From Streptomyces caelestis (GTDB taxonomy: Bacteria > Actinomycetota > Actinomycetes > Streptomycetales > Streptomycetaceae): a DNA stretch of 64,000 nt. Shown here piece by piece: positions 18,108-26,185 of this stretch. Numbering within the stretch: position 1 is the first letter of the stretch; every line of letters begins with the position of its first letter. Position numbers and translations under genes: made by a program. The notes under the pieces were generated by a model. It was not told the DNA's origin. It saw nothing but the letters and a program-made list of their open reading frames with translations, and did no database searches. The stretch is from assembly GCF_014205255.1 (NCBI RefSeq), contig NZ_JACHNE010000001.1:2666001-2730000 (forward strand), read 5' to 3'.

Positions 18108-19316
18108 GTGACTTCCTTCGACACCACTCCGCAACTGAACGTCTGGCGCGCACTGCTCGCTCTGGCCGTCGTGTTCGTGATGCTGGCGACCAGCGGTTGG
18201 ACGGCCCTGCGCAACCAGCGGGGGGACACGCCGCTGCAGGCCTCGCTCTCCGCCTGGGAGCACGGCCGGATCGACGGCCACCGGCTGCCCGACCCGCAGT
18301 CGCAGCCGACGAAGCTGGCCCGTTTCTTCGCGTCGCTCACCGAGCGGGACCGCGCGAGCCTGGTCCGTAAGTACCCGCTCGCGGTCGGCAACATGAACGG
18401 CGCCCCGGTCGAACTGCGCTACCGCGCCAATCGCATCGCGCTCGGCCAGGCACGCGAGGTCGAGCGGGACCGCATGCACGACAGCCGCCTCACCCGGACC
18501 GGGAAGCACGAGGCCGGCCGCCGGATGCACCGCTTCGCCGACCTCATGGAGAAGGACCGCCACATCCTCGCCTTCGACCCCGACGGCTCGGGGCGGGTGG
18601 CGGAGGTCTTCGGCGACCTGCGGGAGGCGGACCGGGTCTCGGTCGTCGTGCCCGGCGTGGACACCGACCTGCTCACCTTCCAGCGCACCCACCGCAAGTA
18701 CGCGGCGCCCGTCGGCATGGCCGAGTCCCTGTACGCGGCCGAGCGGGCGACGAGCCCCTCGACCCGTACGGCCGTGATCGCCTGGGCCGACTACACGGCG
18801 CCCAGCGGACTCGGCATCGACTCGGCCACGGCCATGCGCGCCGGGGAGGGGGCCCTACGGCTGAACGCACTGGTGCGGGCACTGCCGGGCAGCTCGCCGG
18901 TCGCGCTGTTCTGCCACAGCTACGGCTCCGTGGTGTGCGGGGTCGCCGCGCACTCGCTGCCGGACCGGGTGTCCGACATCGCGGTGGCCGGCAGCCCCGG
19001 CATGCGCGCCGAGAAGGCCGCCCAGCTGCACACCACCGCCCGGGTGTGGGCGATGCGGGACGCCGACGACTGGATCCAGGACGTGCCGTACCTGGAGCTC
19101 GGCGGGCTGGGCCACGGGGCCGACCCGGTGTCCGCCGGGTTCGGTGCGCGGGTGCTGTCGGCGCAGGGTGCGAAGGGTCACGCCGGCTACTTCGAGCCGG
19201 GCACGGCAAGTCTGATGAATTTCGCAGAGATCGGCGTTGGCGCATACCGCTCGGTGCACTGCGCGCACGAAGACGGCGTCTGCCGGACCGGTTTGTCCGG
19301 CACGGCGGCGGCCTGA
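18108..19316 (+). CDS. DUF1023 alpha/beta-hydrolase, membrane-anchored or secreted
   Basis: A 402-residue protein with an N-terminal hydrophobic helix (WRALLALAVVFVMLATSGW, residues 13-31). The C-terminal part is an actinobacterial alpha/beta-hydrolase of the DUF1023 type: VVVPGVDTDLLTF, the nucleophile elbow FCHSYGSVVCG (Ser near 270) and the His-bearing segment KGHAGYFEPG near 365. Substrate unknown; lipid or ester hydrolysis at the cell surface is plausible. The start is GTG; upstream TAGTGT at about 18091-18096 may give a very short leader. Confidence 0.82.
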   Translation: MTSFDTTPQLNVWRALLALAVVFVMLATSGWTALRNQRGDTPLQASLSAWEHGRIDGHRLPDPQSQPTKLARFFASLTERDRASLVRKYPLAVGNMNGAPVELRYRANRIALGQAREVERDRMHDSRLTRTGKHEAGRRMHRFADLMEKDRHILAFDPDGSGRVAEVFGDLREADRVSVVVPGVDTDLLTFQRTHRKYAAPVGMAESLYAAERATSPSTRTAVIAWADYTAPSGLGIDSATAMRAGEGALRLNALVRALPGSSPVALFCHSYGSVVCGVAAHSLPDRVSDIAVAGSPGMRAEKAAQLHTTARVWAMRDADDWIQDVPYLELGGLGHGADPVSAGFGARVLSAQGAKGHAGYFEPGTASLMNFAEIGVGAYRSVHCAHEDGVCRTGLSGTAAA

Positions 19317-19391
19317 CGCGCGTAGAGGCGAAGAAACTGCGGTCTGCTCGGGAGGGGGACGGAGGAGCGCGTGCCGCATACGATGAGCCGC

Positions 19392-20240
19392 ATGGGTGAC
19401 GTACTGGCCGGATTTCATGCCGCCTGGGAGTTCGAGTCCGACTCCGTGCTCATCCGTTACGAACGGGGGATTCGAACACCCAAGCTCTTCCAGGCACTGG
19501 GGGAACGTCGTGTGCCCCTGGAGGCGATCGCCGGGGTGACACTGACGCGTGGGAAGCGCGGCACGGTGGTGCTGCGCGTCGAGCCGCGGCCCGGTGCCGA
19601 CCCGTTGATGGAGGCGGCCGCCGGGCAGCTCAAGGACAGCGGCGATCCCTACCGGCTGGTGCTGCCCGCCGAGCGGGAGGTCCTCGCGGAGTACTACGCC
19701 GACGAGCTGCGGGCGTTGCTGACGGAGTCCGGGCCGGCGGAGCGGTTCCTCGTGGAGCCGCCGAAGGGGCCGTTGTCCTTCAAGGCGTACGACGGGAAGG
19801 CCTCGTTCGACGGGCGGACCGTGAACTTCCGGTGGTTCTGGACGGGGGCGTCGTCGGCGAAGTGGAAGGCCGGGGACCAGAGCTTCTCCGTCGGGGAGCT
19901 GAACGGGGTGGAGTGGCGGTCGCCGGAGGTCTTCGAGGGGCATCTGCGGTTGTTGCGGCGCGATGCCGGGGAGTCCGCGGCGCAGGCCGATCAGGACCCG
20001 GCCGCGGTGGTGTTCGGGCTGGGGTACGGGCCTGTGCACGAGTCGCTGCCGTTCGCCGCGGCGGTGTTGGCGGCGGTACGGGTGTCCAGTCCGGTGGCGG
20101 CCGTGTCCGCGGCGGGGCCGCGGCGTGATCCTGCGGATATCGCCGAGCGGATCCGGCATCTCGGGGAGTTGCATCAGGCCGGTTTGGTGACTGATGAGGA
20201 GTTTTCGCTCAAAAAGGCCGAATTGTTGGCGGAGCTGTAG
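19392..20240 (+). CDS. DUF4429-domain protein with C-terminal SHOCT motif
   Basis: A 282-residue cytoplasmic protein starting MGDVLAGFHAAWEFESDSV. Two similar beta-rich segments (residues about 5-105 and 120-235) match the tandem DUF4429 pattern. The last 30 residues (IRHLGELHQAGLVTDEEFSL then KKAELLAEL) are a SHOCT motif, a short helical piece thought to mediate oligomerization. I take the third in-frame ATG, at 19392, because TACGAT at 19379-19384 lies 7 nt before it, giving a leaderless message. Function unknown. Confidence 0.83.
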   Translation: MGDVLAGFHAAWEFESDSVLIRYERGIRTPKLFQALGERRVPLEAIAGVTLTRGKRGTVVLRVEPRPGADPLMEAAAGQLKDSGDPYRLVLPAEREVLAEYYADELRALLTESGPAERFLVEPPKGPLSFKAYDGKASFDGRTVNFRWFWTGASSAKWKAGDQSFSVGELNGVEWRSPEVFEGHLRLLRRDAGESAAQADQDPAAVVFGLGYGPVHESLPFAAAVLAAVRVSSPVAAVSAAGPRRDPADIAERIRHLGELHQAGLVTDEEFSLKKAELLAEL

Positions 20241-20286
20241 CGTCTGCCGGGTTCGGTGCGGTGGCGGGCGCGGGTTGCACGTGGTT

Positions 20287-20310
20287 GTTCGCGCAGTTCC
20301 CCGCGCCCCT
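20287..20310. repeat. Half copy of palindromic repeat, type 1
   Basis: These 24 bases are identical to the left arm (2935-2958) of the repeat inside the PRTase fusion gene. No matching right arm follows, so this is a truncated or half element. It lies between the convergent DUF4429 and aldo/keto-reductase genes. Confidence 0.75.
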
Positions 20311-20321
20311 AGGGCATCCCC

Positions 20322-21335
20322 CTACTCCCTGCCTGCTGACGTGAAGGTCATGTCCGCGTAGCGGTTGCCCGCCACCTGGGCCGCTATGCCGTCCAGCAGG
20401 TCCAGTTGCTCGTCCGTCAGGACGATCCTGGTCGCCGCCGTGTTCTCCTCCACCCTCGACGGCTTGCGGGTGCCGGGGATCGGGATGACCGGGAGGTCGC
20501 GGACCGTCGCCTGCTGCTGGACCCAGGCCAGAGCGATCTGGCCGAGGGAGGCGTCGTGGGCCTTGGCCACCGAGCGGATGAGTTCCAGCAGGGTCGCGTT
20601 GGCCGTGGCGTTCTCGCCCGTGAAACGGGGCTGCTGGCGGCGGAAATCGTCGGACGACAGCTCCTCCGCCCTGGCGAAGGAGCCGGTGAGAAAGCCTCGG
20701 CCGAGAGGCGAGTACGGGACGAGGGCCACGCCCAGCTCGCGGGCCGCCGGGACGACGTGCGTCTCGATGTCACGGCTGAACAGCGACCACTCCGACTGCA
20801 CGGCGGCGATGGGATGCACGGCGTGCGCCGCGCGGAGTTCGTCGGCCGTGACCTCGCTCAGGCCCAGGTGCTTGACCTTGCCCTCGCGGACCAGGTCGGC
20901 CATGGTGCCGACGCTCTCCTCGATCGGCACGTTCACATCGCGCCGGTGCATGTAGTAGAGGTCGATGACATCGACGTCGAGGCGCTTCAGGCTCGCCTCG
21001 ACGGCCTGGCGGATGTAGGGCGGGTCGTTGCGGATGACGCGTCGCGTCGGGTCGTCCGGGGGGATCGACAGGGCGAACTTCGTCGCGATGACGACCTCGT
21101 CGCGATGTGCCTTGAAGAACGGCGACAGGAACCGCTCGTTCTCGCCGGCGCCGTACGCGTCGGCCGTGTCGTAGAAGGTGACGCCCAGTTCGAGCGCCCG
21201 TTCGAGGGTGGCGCGGGACGCGTCCGCGTCCACGGGGCCGTAGGCGAAGCTCATGCCCATGCAGCCGAGACCCTGGACACCCACCTCGGGGCCGTGGTCG
21301 CCGAGCTTCGCCGTCGTGATCCTGCCGTCCGTCAT
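20322..21335 (-). CDS. Aldo/keto reductase
   Basis: A 337-residue NADPH-dependent reductase with the AKR tetrad: Asp and Tyr in YDTADAYGAGEN (about residues 55-66), Lys in VIATKFAL and His in YYMHRRDV. The cofactor end motif PIPGTRKPSRVEENTAA is near 285. It overlaps the MerR gene stop by 4 bp (ATGA), so the pair is one translationally coupled operon in which MerR likely senses stress or an electrophile and induces the reductase. Confidence 0.93.
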   Translation of the reverse strand: MTDGRITTAKLGDHGPEVGVQGLGCMGMSFAYGPVDADASRATLERALELGVTFYDTADAYGAGENERFLSPFFKAHRDEVVIATKFALSIPPDDPTRRVIRNDPPYIRQAVEASLKRLDVDVIDLYYMHRRDVNVPIEESVGTMADLVREGKVKHLGLSEVTADELRAAHAVHPIAAVQSEWSLFSRDIETHVVPAARELGVALVPYSPLGRGFLTGSFARAEELSSDDFRRQQPRFTGENATANATLLELIRSVAKAHDASLGQIALAWVQQQATVRDLPVIPIPGTRKPSRVEENTAATRIVLTDEQLDLLDGIAAQVAGNRYADMTFTSAGRE

Positions 21336-21796
21336 CGGGACCTCTCCGACGCCAGGGCACGCCCGGCGTCCGCGTAGAAACTGATCTTCCGGTCGAGCAC
21401 GGCGAGCGTGCCCCGGAGTTCGTCGATCCTGGCCAGCACGTCCTCGCGGGTCGTCTGCAGCAACTCGAAGCGCTCGCCGTAGGTGTGGTCACCCTCACGC
21501 ACGAGTTCCGCGTACCGCACCATGTCGGCGACCGGCATGCCCGTCAGGCGGAGCTTGCCCACGAGGTCGAGCCAGTCGAGGTCGCGGTTGGTGTAGCGGC
21601 GCTGGCCGGTGTGGGACCGGTCGATGTGCGGCATCAGGCCGATGCGCTCGTACCAGCGCAGGGTGTGCGCCGTCAGGCCGGTCAGGGCGACGACCTCGCT
21701 GATCGTGTACCTGTCCTGGCCGTCCGGGCGCCGGTTCTGCTGCGGCGGGCCGGCGCAGGTGTCGGCACTGGCCCCCATGGTCTCCATCACCGTCAT
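21332..21796 (-). CDS. MerR-family regulator
   Basis: A 154-residue regulator. The helix-turn-helix YTISEVVALTGLTAHTLRWY and wing GLMPHIDRSHTGQRRYTNRD are typical MerR (residues about 30-75), followed by a dimerization coiled coil. No conserved metal-binding cysteines are present in the C-terminal part, so a non-metal inducer is likely. I place the start at the ATG at 21796 because the promoter architecture puts transcription start at that codon. Confidence 0.9.
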   Translation of the reverse strand: MTVMETMGASADTCAGPPQQNRRPDGQDRYTISEVVALTGLTAHTLRWYERIGLMPHIDRSHTGQRRYTNRDLDWLDLVGKLRLTGMPVADMVRYAELVREGDHTYGERFELLQTTREDVLARIDELRGTLAVLDRKISFYADAGRALASERSR

Positions 21797-21803
21797 GACC
21801 CCA

Positions 21804-21836
21804 ACGCTAGGACCTTGGAGTGCACTCCAAGCAAGC
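21804..21836 (-). promoter_or_regulatory. MerR-type promoter with 19-bp spacer and perfect operator
   Basis: On the minus strand TTGCTT (-35) and TAGCGT (-10, plus 21804-21809) are separated by 19 bp, the over-long spacing typical of MerR-activated promoters. The spacer overlaps a perfect 18-bp palindrome CTTGGAGTGCACTCCAAG (21814-21831). The ATG at 21796 is 7 nt from the -10 box, so the message is probably leaderless. Confidence 0.75.
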
Positions 21837-21894
21837 GCCGACGGTAAGAAATCGGCAGGACACTTCTTCACCGGGCTGGTTAGCGTAGGGCGTC

Positions 21895-22362
21895 ATGAGT
21901 GTCGTACGCCGCGCCCTGCCCGAGGACGCCGAGGAAGTCCTGCGCCTGCGCCAGATCATGATCGACTCGTTGTTCGGTGACCCCGCCACCGCCTGGCACG
22001 GGGAGTCGCTTCCCACATTGAAGGCCAGACTGGCCGAAGCGGACGGGAAGTTCGCGGCGTTCGTGGTGGACCACCCTGAGCGGCCGGGGACGCTGGCGTC
22101 GCTGGTGGCCGGGACGATCGACTACCGCATCGGGAAGTCGGGCGACCCGCAGGGCATGGTGGGCTTCGTCTTCAGTGTCGCCACCGACCCGTCCGCCCGG
22201 CGCCGAGGGTACGCACGCGCGTGCACGACCACGCTGCTGGAGTGGTTCCGCGAGCGCGGCGCCCGGCGCGTGCAGCTCACCGCCTCGCCGGAGGCCGAGC
22301 CGCTGTACGTCTCCCTCGGTTTCCGGCCCAAGCCCGACCCCTTGCTGGAGCTGGCGCTCTGA
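21895..22362 (+). CDS. GNAT-family N-acetyltransferase
   Basis: A 155-residue acetyltransferase. Motif A is FVFSVATDPSARRRGYARAC (near residues 89-108), with the RRxGYA acetyl-CoA pyrophosphate loop, and motif B is LTASPEAEPLYVSLGF. Substrate not predictable. TAGCGT at 21881-21886 is 8 nt before the ATG, again suggesting a leaderless or nearly leaderless message. It is divergent from the MerR operon. Confidence 0.9.
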   Translation: MSVVRRALPEDAEEVLRLRQIMIDSLFGDPATAWHGESLPTLKARLAEADGKFAAFVVDHPERPGTLASLVAGTIDYRIGKSGDPQGMVGFVFSVATDPSARRRGYARACTTTLLEWFRERGARRVQLTASPEAEPLYVSLGFRPKPDPLLELAL

Positions 22363-22380
22363 GCGCATAGGCTCGAAGGC

Positions 22381-23196
22381 ATGTCGCTGAAGAGCCTCGC
22401 GTTGATCGAGAACTGGCCGGTTCCCACCGCCGCGGCGGGTGTCGTACGGGCGGACGGCACCGTCCTCGGCCTCCACGGACCGGCCGGACAGCGGTTCCCG
22501 CTCGCGTCGGTGACCAAGCCGCTCGCCGCCTACGCGGTGCTCGTCGCGTACGAGGAGGGGGCCATCGAGCTCGACGAGCCGGCCGGTCCGGCCGGGTCCA
22601 CGGTCCGGCACCTGCTCGCGCACACCTCGGGCCTCGCCTTCGACGAGCACAAGGTCACGGCCCCGCCCGGGGAACGGCGGCTGTACTCGAACGCCGGCTT
22701 CGAGCAGCTGGGCGACCACGTCGCGAAGGCGACCGACATCCCGTTCGGGGAGTACCTGCGGCAGGCCGTGCTGGAGCCGCTGGGGATGGCCTCGACGACC
22801 CTCGACGGCTCTCCGGCCAAGGACGGTGTGTCCTCGGTCGAGGACCTGCTGCGGTTCGCGGCCGAGCTGCAGGCCCCGCGCCTGCTGGACCCCCGTACGG
22901 TCGCCGAGGCGATGACCGTGCACTACCCGGGCACGAAGGGCGTCCTGCCGGGGTACGGCCACCAGAACCCCAACGACTGGGGGCTGGGCTTCGAGATCCG
23001 CGACTCCAAGTCACCGCACTGGACCGGGTCTTCGTCCTCGCCGCGTACGTTCGGGCACTTCGGGCAGTCCGGGACGTTCCTGTGGATCGACCCCGACGCG
23101 CGGGCCGCGTGCGTCGCGCTGACGGACCGGGCGTTCGGGCCGTGGGCGATCGAGGCGTGGCCGGTGTTCACGGACGCGGTGCTGGCCGACCTCTAG
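22381..23196 (+). CDS. Beta-lactamase-family serine hydrolase
   Basis: A 271-residue class C beta-lactamase/DD-peptidase-like protein. The SxxK nucleophile motif is in ASVTKPLAAYA near residues 42-52, and the YxN-type motif is LYSNAGFEQLG near residue 101. A terminal HxG-like region is FGHFGQSGTFLW near 225. No signal peptide is seen, so a cytoplasmic esterase or amidase role is as likely as cell-wall work. TAGGCT at 22368-22373, 7 nt from the ATG, suggests a leaderless start 18 bp after the acetyltransferase gene. Confidence 0.88.
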   Translation: MSLKSLALIENWPVPTAAAGVVRADGTVLGLHGPAGQRFPLASVTKPLAAYAVLVAYEEGAIELDEPAGPAGSTVRHLLAHTSGLAFDEHKVTAPPGERRLYSNAGFEQLGDHVAKATDIPFGEYLRQAVLEPLGMASTTLDGSPAKDGVSSVEDLLRFAAELQAPRLLDPRTVAEAMTVHYPGTKGVLPGYGHQNPNDWGLGFEIRDSKSPHWTGSSSSPRTFGHFGQSGTFLWIDPDARAACVALTDRAFGPWAIEAWPVFTDAVLADL

Positions 23197-23232
23197 GGGG
23201 TGTCCGCAAAGTCCCGTGCGGTGCCTCCCGGC

Positions 23233-23883
23233 TCAGGACATCTCCCAGACCAGCAGCTCCGCCTCCGTCACGCCCTCGGCTTCCAGGCCCTTGGCGCCCG
23301 TGATCCGGGCCGCGTCACCGGCGCCCAGCGTCTCGCCGTCCAGGCGTACGTCACCGCGTACGACGTGCACGTACGCGTACGCCGCGTCCGGTACCGCCGT
23401 CCGCTCCCGCGCCCCCAGGCGCCGTACGTGCAGCATCGCGCCGGCCTCCGGGACGGCGTAGGGCGTCGAGTCGGCGATGCCGTGGACGACCTCGTAGTAC
23501 GGGTCGTCGCCGGGCCGGAGCGGGGCCAGCCACATCTGGACGAAGGTGAGAGGGCCGGGGCCGTCGTTGCGCTCCACGTGGCGCACGCCGCCCGCCGAGC
23601 TGAGCCGCTGCACGTCTCCGTGGCGCACCACCGACTCGTGCCCGGTGGAGTCCCGGTGCGTCAGCTCGCCCTCGACCACCCACGTCACGATCTCGGTGTG
23701 GCTGTGCGGATGCTCGTCGAAGCCGGCGCCGGGCGCCAAGTGCTCCTCGTTACAGGCGATCACGGCGCCGAAACGGAGGTTGTCCGGATCGTAGTGGGGG
23801 CCGAAGGAGAAGGCGTGCCGGCTCTCGATTCCGGCCGCCGGGTCGCCACCGTGGTAGCGCTGATCAGCGCGCCGAATGTCCAT
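23233..23883 (-). CDS. Pirin-family bicupin
   Basis: A 216-residue protein starting MDIRRADQRYHGGD. The N-terminal cupin has the metal-ligand motif FDEHPHSHTEIVTWVVEG (His-rich, residues about 56-73) followed by HRDSTGHESVVRHGDVQRLS. The C-terminal cupin ends TEAELLVWEMS. Pirins bind Fe(II); some have quercetinase activity and others act as regulators. It is divergent from fasR across 61 bp. A much longer frame on this strand runs antisense to fasR and is not real. Confidence 0.9.
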   Translation of the reverse strand: MDIRRADQRYHGGDPAAGIESRHAFSFGPHYDPDNLRFGAVIACNEEHLAPGAGFDEHPHSHTEIVTWVVEGELTHRDSTGHESVVRHGDVQRLSSAGGVRHVERNDGPGPLTFVQMWLAPLRPGDDPYYEVVHGIADSTPYAVPEAGAMLHVRRLGARERTAVPDAAYAYVHVVRGDVRLDGETLGAGDAARITGAKGLEAEGVTEAELLVWEMS

Positions 23884-23944
23884 CACGGAGTCCACCGTAG
23901 ACCCGGCGACGCGCCTTCCCGTCCGGATAAGGCAGTCTTGTCCC

Positions 23945-25147
23945 GTGCCCGAACCCGAAACCAGCAAGAACGAAGCCGCAGCCCACGTCCACCCGCATGC
24001 CGCGACGCTGAAGCGGCTGGAGAAGTCGTCCGGCTCGCTCGCCGCGCAGGCCATCGCGCGGATGGACGAGACGCTGCCCTGGTACCGGGCCATGCCCCCG
24101 GAGAACCGTTCCTGGATCGGTCTGGTCGCGCAGGCGGGCATCGCCGCGTTCACCGAGTGGTTCCGGCGTCCCGACGCCCCGCAGGCCATCTCCACCGACG
24201 TGTTCGGCACCGCGCCGCGCGAGCTGACCCGGGCCATCACACTGCGGCAGACCGTGGAGATGGTGCGCACCACCATCGAGGTCATGGAGTCCGCGATCGA
24301 CGAGGTCGCGGCCCCGGGCGACGAGAGGGTGCTGCGCGAGGCGCTGCTCGTGTACGCCCGGGAGATCGCCTTCGCCACCGCCCAGGTGTACGCACAGGCC
24401 GCCGAGGCACGCGGCGCCTGGGACGCCCGCCTCGAGTCCCTGGTCGTGAACGCCGTGCTCAGCGGCGAGGCCGACGAGGGTGCCGTGTCGCGGGCCGCCG
24501 CCCTCGGGTGGAACTCGCCCGAGCACGTGTGCGTGGTGCTCGGCACCGCGCCCGACGGCGACAGCGAGCTGACCGTCGAGGCCATACGGCGCGCGGCCCG
24601 GCACGCCAAGCTCCAGGTGCTGACCGGGGTTCTCGGGGACCGGCTGGTCGTCATCGCGGGCGGCAGCGACAATCCGCTGGCCGTCGCCAAGTCGCTCATC
24701 GGCCCGTTCGCGGCCGGGCCGGTCGTGGCGGGCCCGGTGGTGCCGGACCTGCTGGCGGCGACCCGGTCCGCGCAGGCCGCGGCGGCGGGCCTCAAGGCGT
24801 GTTCCGCCTGGCAGGACGCCCCGCGCCCGGTGCTGGCGGACGACCTGCTTCCGGAGCGGGCGATGGCCGGCGACCCCTCGGCCCGTGAGCAGCTGGTGGA
24901 GGAGATCTACAGACCGCTCGAGGAGGCCGGTGCCGCGCTCCTGGAGACGCTCAGCGTCTATCTCGAACAGGCGAGCAGCCTCGAAGGCGCCGCCCGGATG
25001 CTGTTCGTTCACCCCAACACCGTCCGCTACCGGCTTCGACGTGTGACTGACGTCACCGGTTGGTCACCCTCCGATGTACGCTCTGCGTTCACACTGCGGA
25101 TCGCGCTGATCCTGGGGCGTCTGGTCGATGGAGATCTCCAGCCCTAA
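23945..25147 (+). CDS. fasR: PucR-family activator of fatty-acid synthesis (FasR-like)
   Basis: A 400-residue regulator. The C-terminal helix-turn-helix (LEGAARMLFVHPNTVRYRLR then RVTDVTGWSP, about residues 345-378) is the PucR/CdaR type. The N-terminal part has no named domain that I recognise. Its place directly before fabD-fabH-acpP-fabF matches S. coelicolor FasR, shown to activate that operon. The start is taken at GTG 23945: the text VPEPETSKNEAA is the family N-terminus, and CAGTCT lies 6 nt upstream as a possible -10 for a leaderless mRNA. Confidence 0.92.
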   Translation: MPEPETSKNEAAAHVHPHAATLKRLEKSSGSLAAQAIARMDETLPWYRAMPPENRSWIGLVAQAGIAAFTEWFRRPDAPQAISTDVFGTAPRELTRAITLRQTVEMVRTTIEVMESAIDEVAAPGDERVLREALLVYAREIAFATAQVYAQAAEARGAWDARLESLVVNAVLSGEADEGAVSRAAALGWNSPEHVCVVLGTAPDGDSELTVEAIRRAARHAKLQVLTGVLGDRLVVIAGGSDNPLAVAKSLIGPFAAGPVVAGPVVPDLLAATRSAQAAAAGLKACSAWQDAPRPVLADDLLPERAMAGDPSAREQLVEEIYRPLEEAGAALLETLSVYLEQASSLEGAARMLFVHPNTVRYRLRRVTDVTGWSPSDVRSAFTLRIALILGRLVDGDLQP

Positions 25148-25172
25148 GGTTTTGTCGGGGCTCGACAAAACC
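25148..25172. promoter_or_regulatory. Palindrome upstream of fabD, candidate FasR site
   Basis: GGTTTTGTCG (25148-25157) pairs perfectly with CGACAAAACC (25163-25172) around a 5-nt centre. It starts just after the fasR stop codon and ends 58 bp before the fabD start. Its AT-rich arms stand out locally. FasR is known to bind upstream of fabD, so this is the best operator candidate, though a fasR terminator is the alternative. Confidence 0.55.
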
Positions 25173-25230
25173 CCCTCGTGTTCTTCGTCCCTGTCCTCAC
25201 GGGCGGCCGTGCCCGTCCCCAAGAGAGAGT

Positions 25231-26169
25231 GTGAGAGTGCTCGTACTCGTCGCTCCCGGCCAGGGCGCCCAGACGCCCGGCTTCCTGACTGCATGGCTCG
25301 ACTTCCCCGGTGTTCGCGGTGCCCTCGAGGCCTGGTCGGACGCCGCGGGACTCGACCTGATCCGTTACGGCACCGAGGCCGACGCGGAGGAGATCCGCGA
25401 CACCGCGGTGGCCCAGCCGCTGCTGGTCGCGGCCGGACTGGCGTCCGCGTACATGCTCTTCGACGACCCGGCGGAGCTGCCGCGGAAGGTCGGCGCCATC
25501 GCCGGTCACAGCGTCGGCGAGATCACCGCGGCCTCGCTCGCCGGGGTGCTCCCCCACGAGGAGGCGCTCCGCCTGGTCCGCACGCGTGGACTCGCCATGG
25601 CCGAGGCCGCCGCCGTCACCGAGACCGGCATGGCCGCCCTCCTCGGCGGCGACCCCGAAGTGACGGTTGCGCACCTGACGAAGCTCGGCCTGACCCCGGC
25701 GAACATCAACGGCGCGGGCCAGATCGTCGCGGCCGGCACCAAGGAGCAGCTCGCCGCGCTGGAGGCCGACAAGCCCGAGGGCGTGCGCAAGGTCGTCGCG
25801 CTGAAGGTGGCCGGCGCCTTCCACACCCACCACATGGCCCCCGCGGTCGACACGCTGGCGAAGGCCGCCGAGGCCCTGACGCCCGGCGACCCGGAGGTCA
25901 CCTACGTCTCGAACAAGGACGGGCAGGCGGTCGCCGCCGGCACCGAGGTGCTGGACCGTCTGGTCGGCCAGGTCGCCAACCCGGTCCGCTGGGACCTGTG
26001 CATGGAGACCTTCAAGGAACTCGGCGTCACGGCGCTGATCGAGGTGTGCCCCGGCGGCACCCTCACCGGCCTGGCCAAGCGGGCCCTGCCCGGTGTGAAG
26101 ACGCTGGCCCTGAAGTCCCCCGCCGACCTCGACGCGGCTCGCGAGCTCATCGCCGAGCAGAGTGCCTGA
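25231..26169 (+). CDS. fabD: Malonyl-CoA:ACP transacylase
   Basis: A 312-residue transacylase that loads malonyl from CoA onto AcpP. The active-site serine is in GHSVGE (Ser94), preceded by LVAPGQGAQTPGFL and followed by the histidine region GAFHTHHM near 200. The start is GTG at 25231 with AAGAGAGAG upstream. It is the first gene of fabD-fabH-acpP-fabF; the 16-bp gap to fabH indicates co-transcription. It may also supply malonyl groups to polyketide synthases. Confidence 0.97.
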   Translation: MRVLVLVAPGQGAQTPGFLTAWLDFPGVRGALEAWSDAAGLDLIRYGTEADAEEIRDTAVAQPLLVAAGLASAYMLFDDPAELPRKVGAIAGHSVGEITAASLAGVLPHEEALRLVRTRGLAMAEAAAVTETGMAALLGGDPEVTVAHLTKLGLTPANINGAGQIVAAGTKEQLAALEADKPEGVRKVVALKVAGAFHTHHMAPAVDTLAKAAEALTPGDPEVTYVSNKDGQAVAAGTEVLDRLVGQVANPVRWDLCMETFKELGVTALIEVCPGGTLTGLAKRALPGVKTLALKSPADLDAARELIAEQSA

Positions 26170-26185
26170 GAAGGAGCCCGAGAGC

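Noticed and set aside
23233..24795. 520-residue frame containing pirin at its end
   Set aside because: Upstream part is antisense to fasR; pirin starts at 23883.
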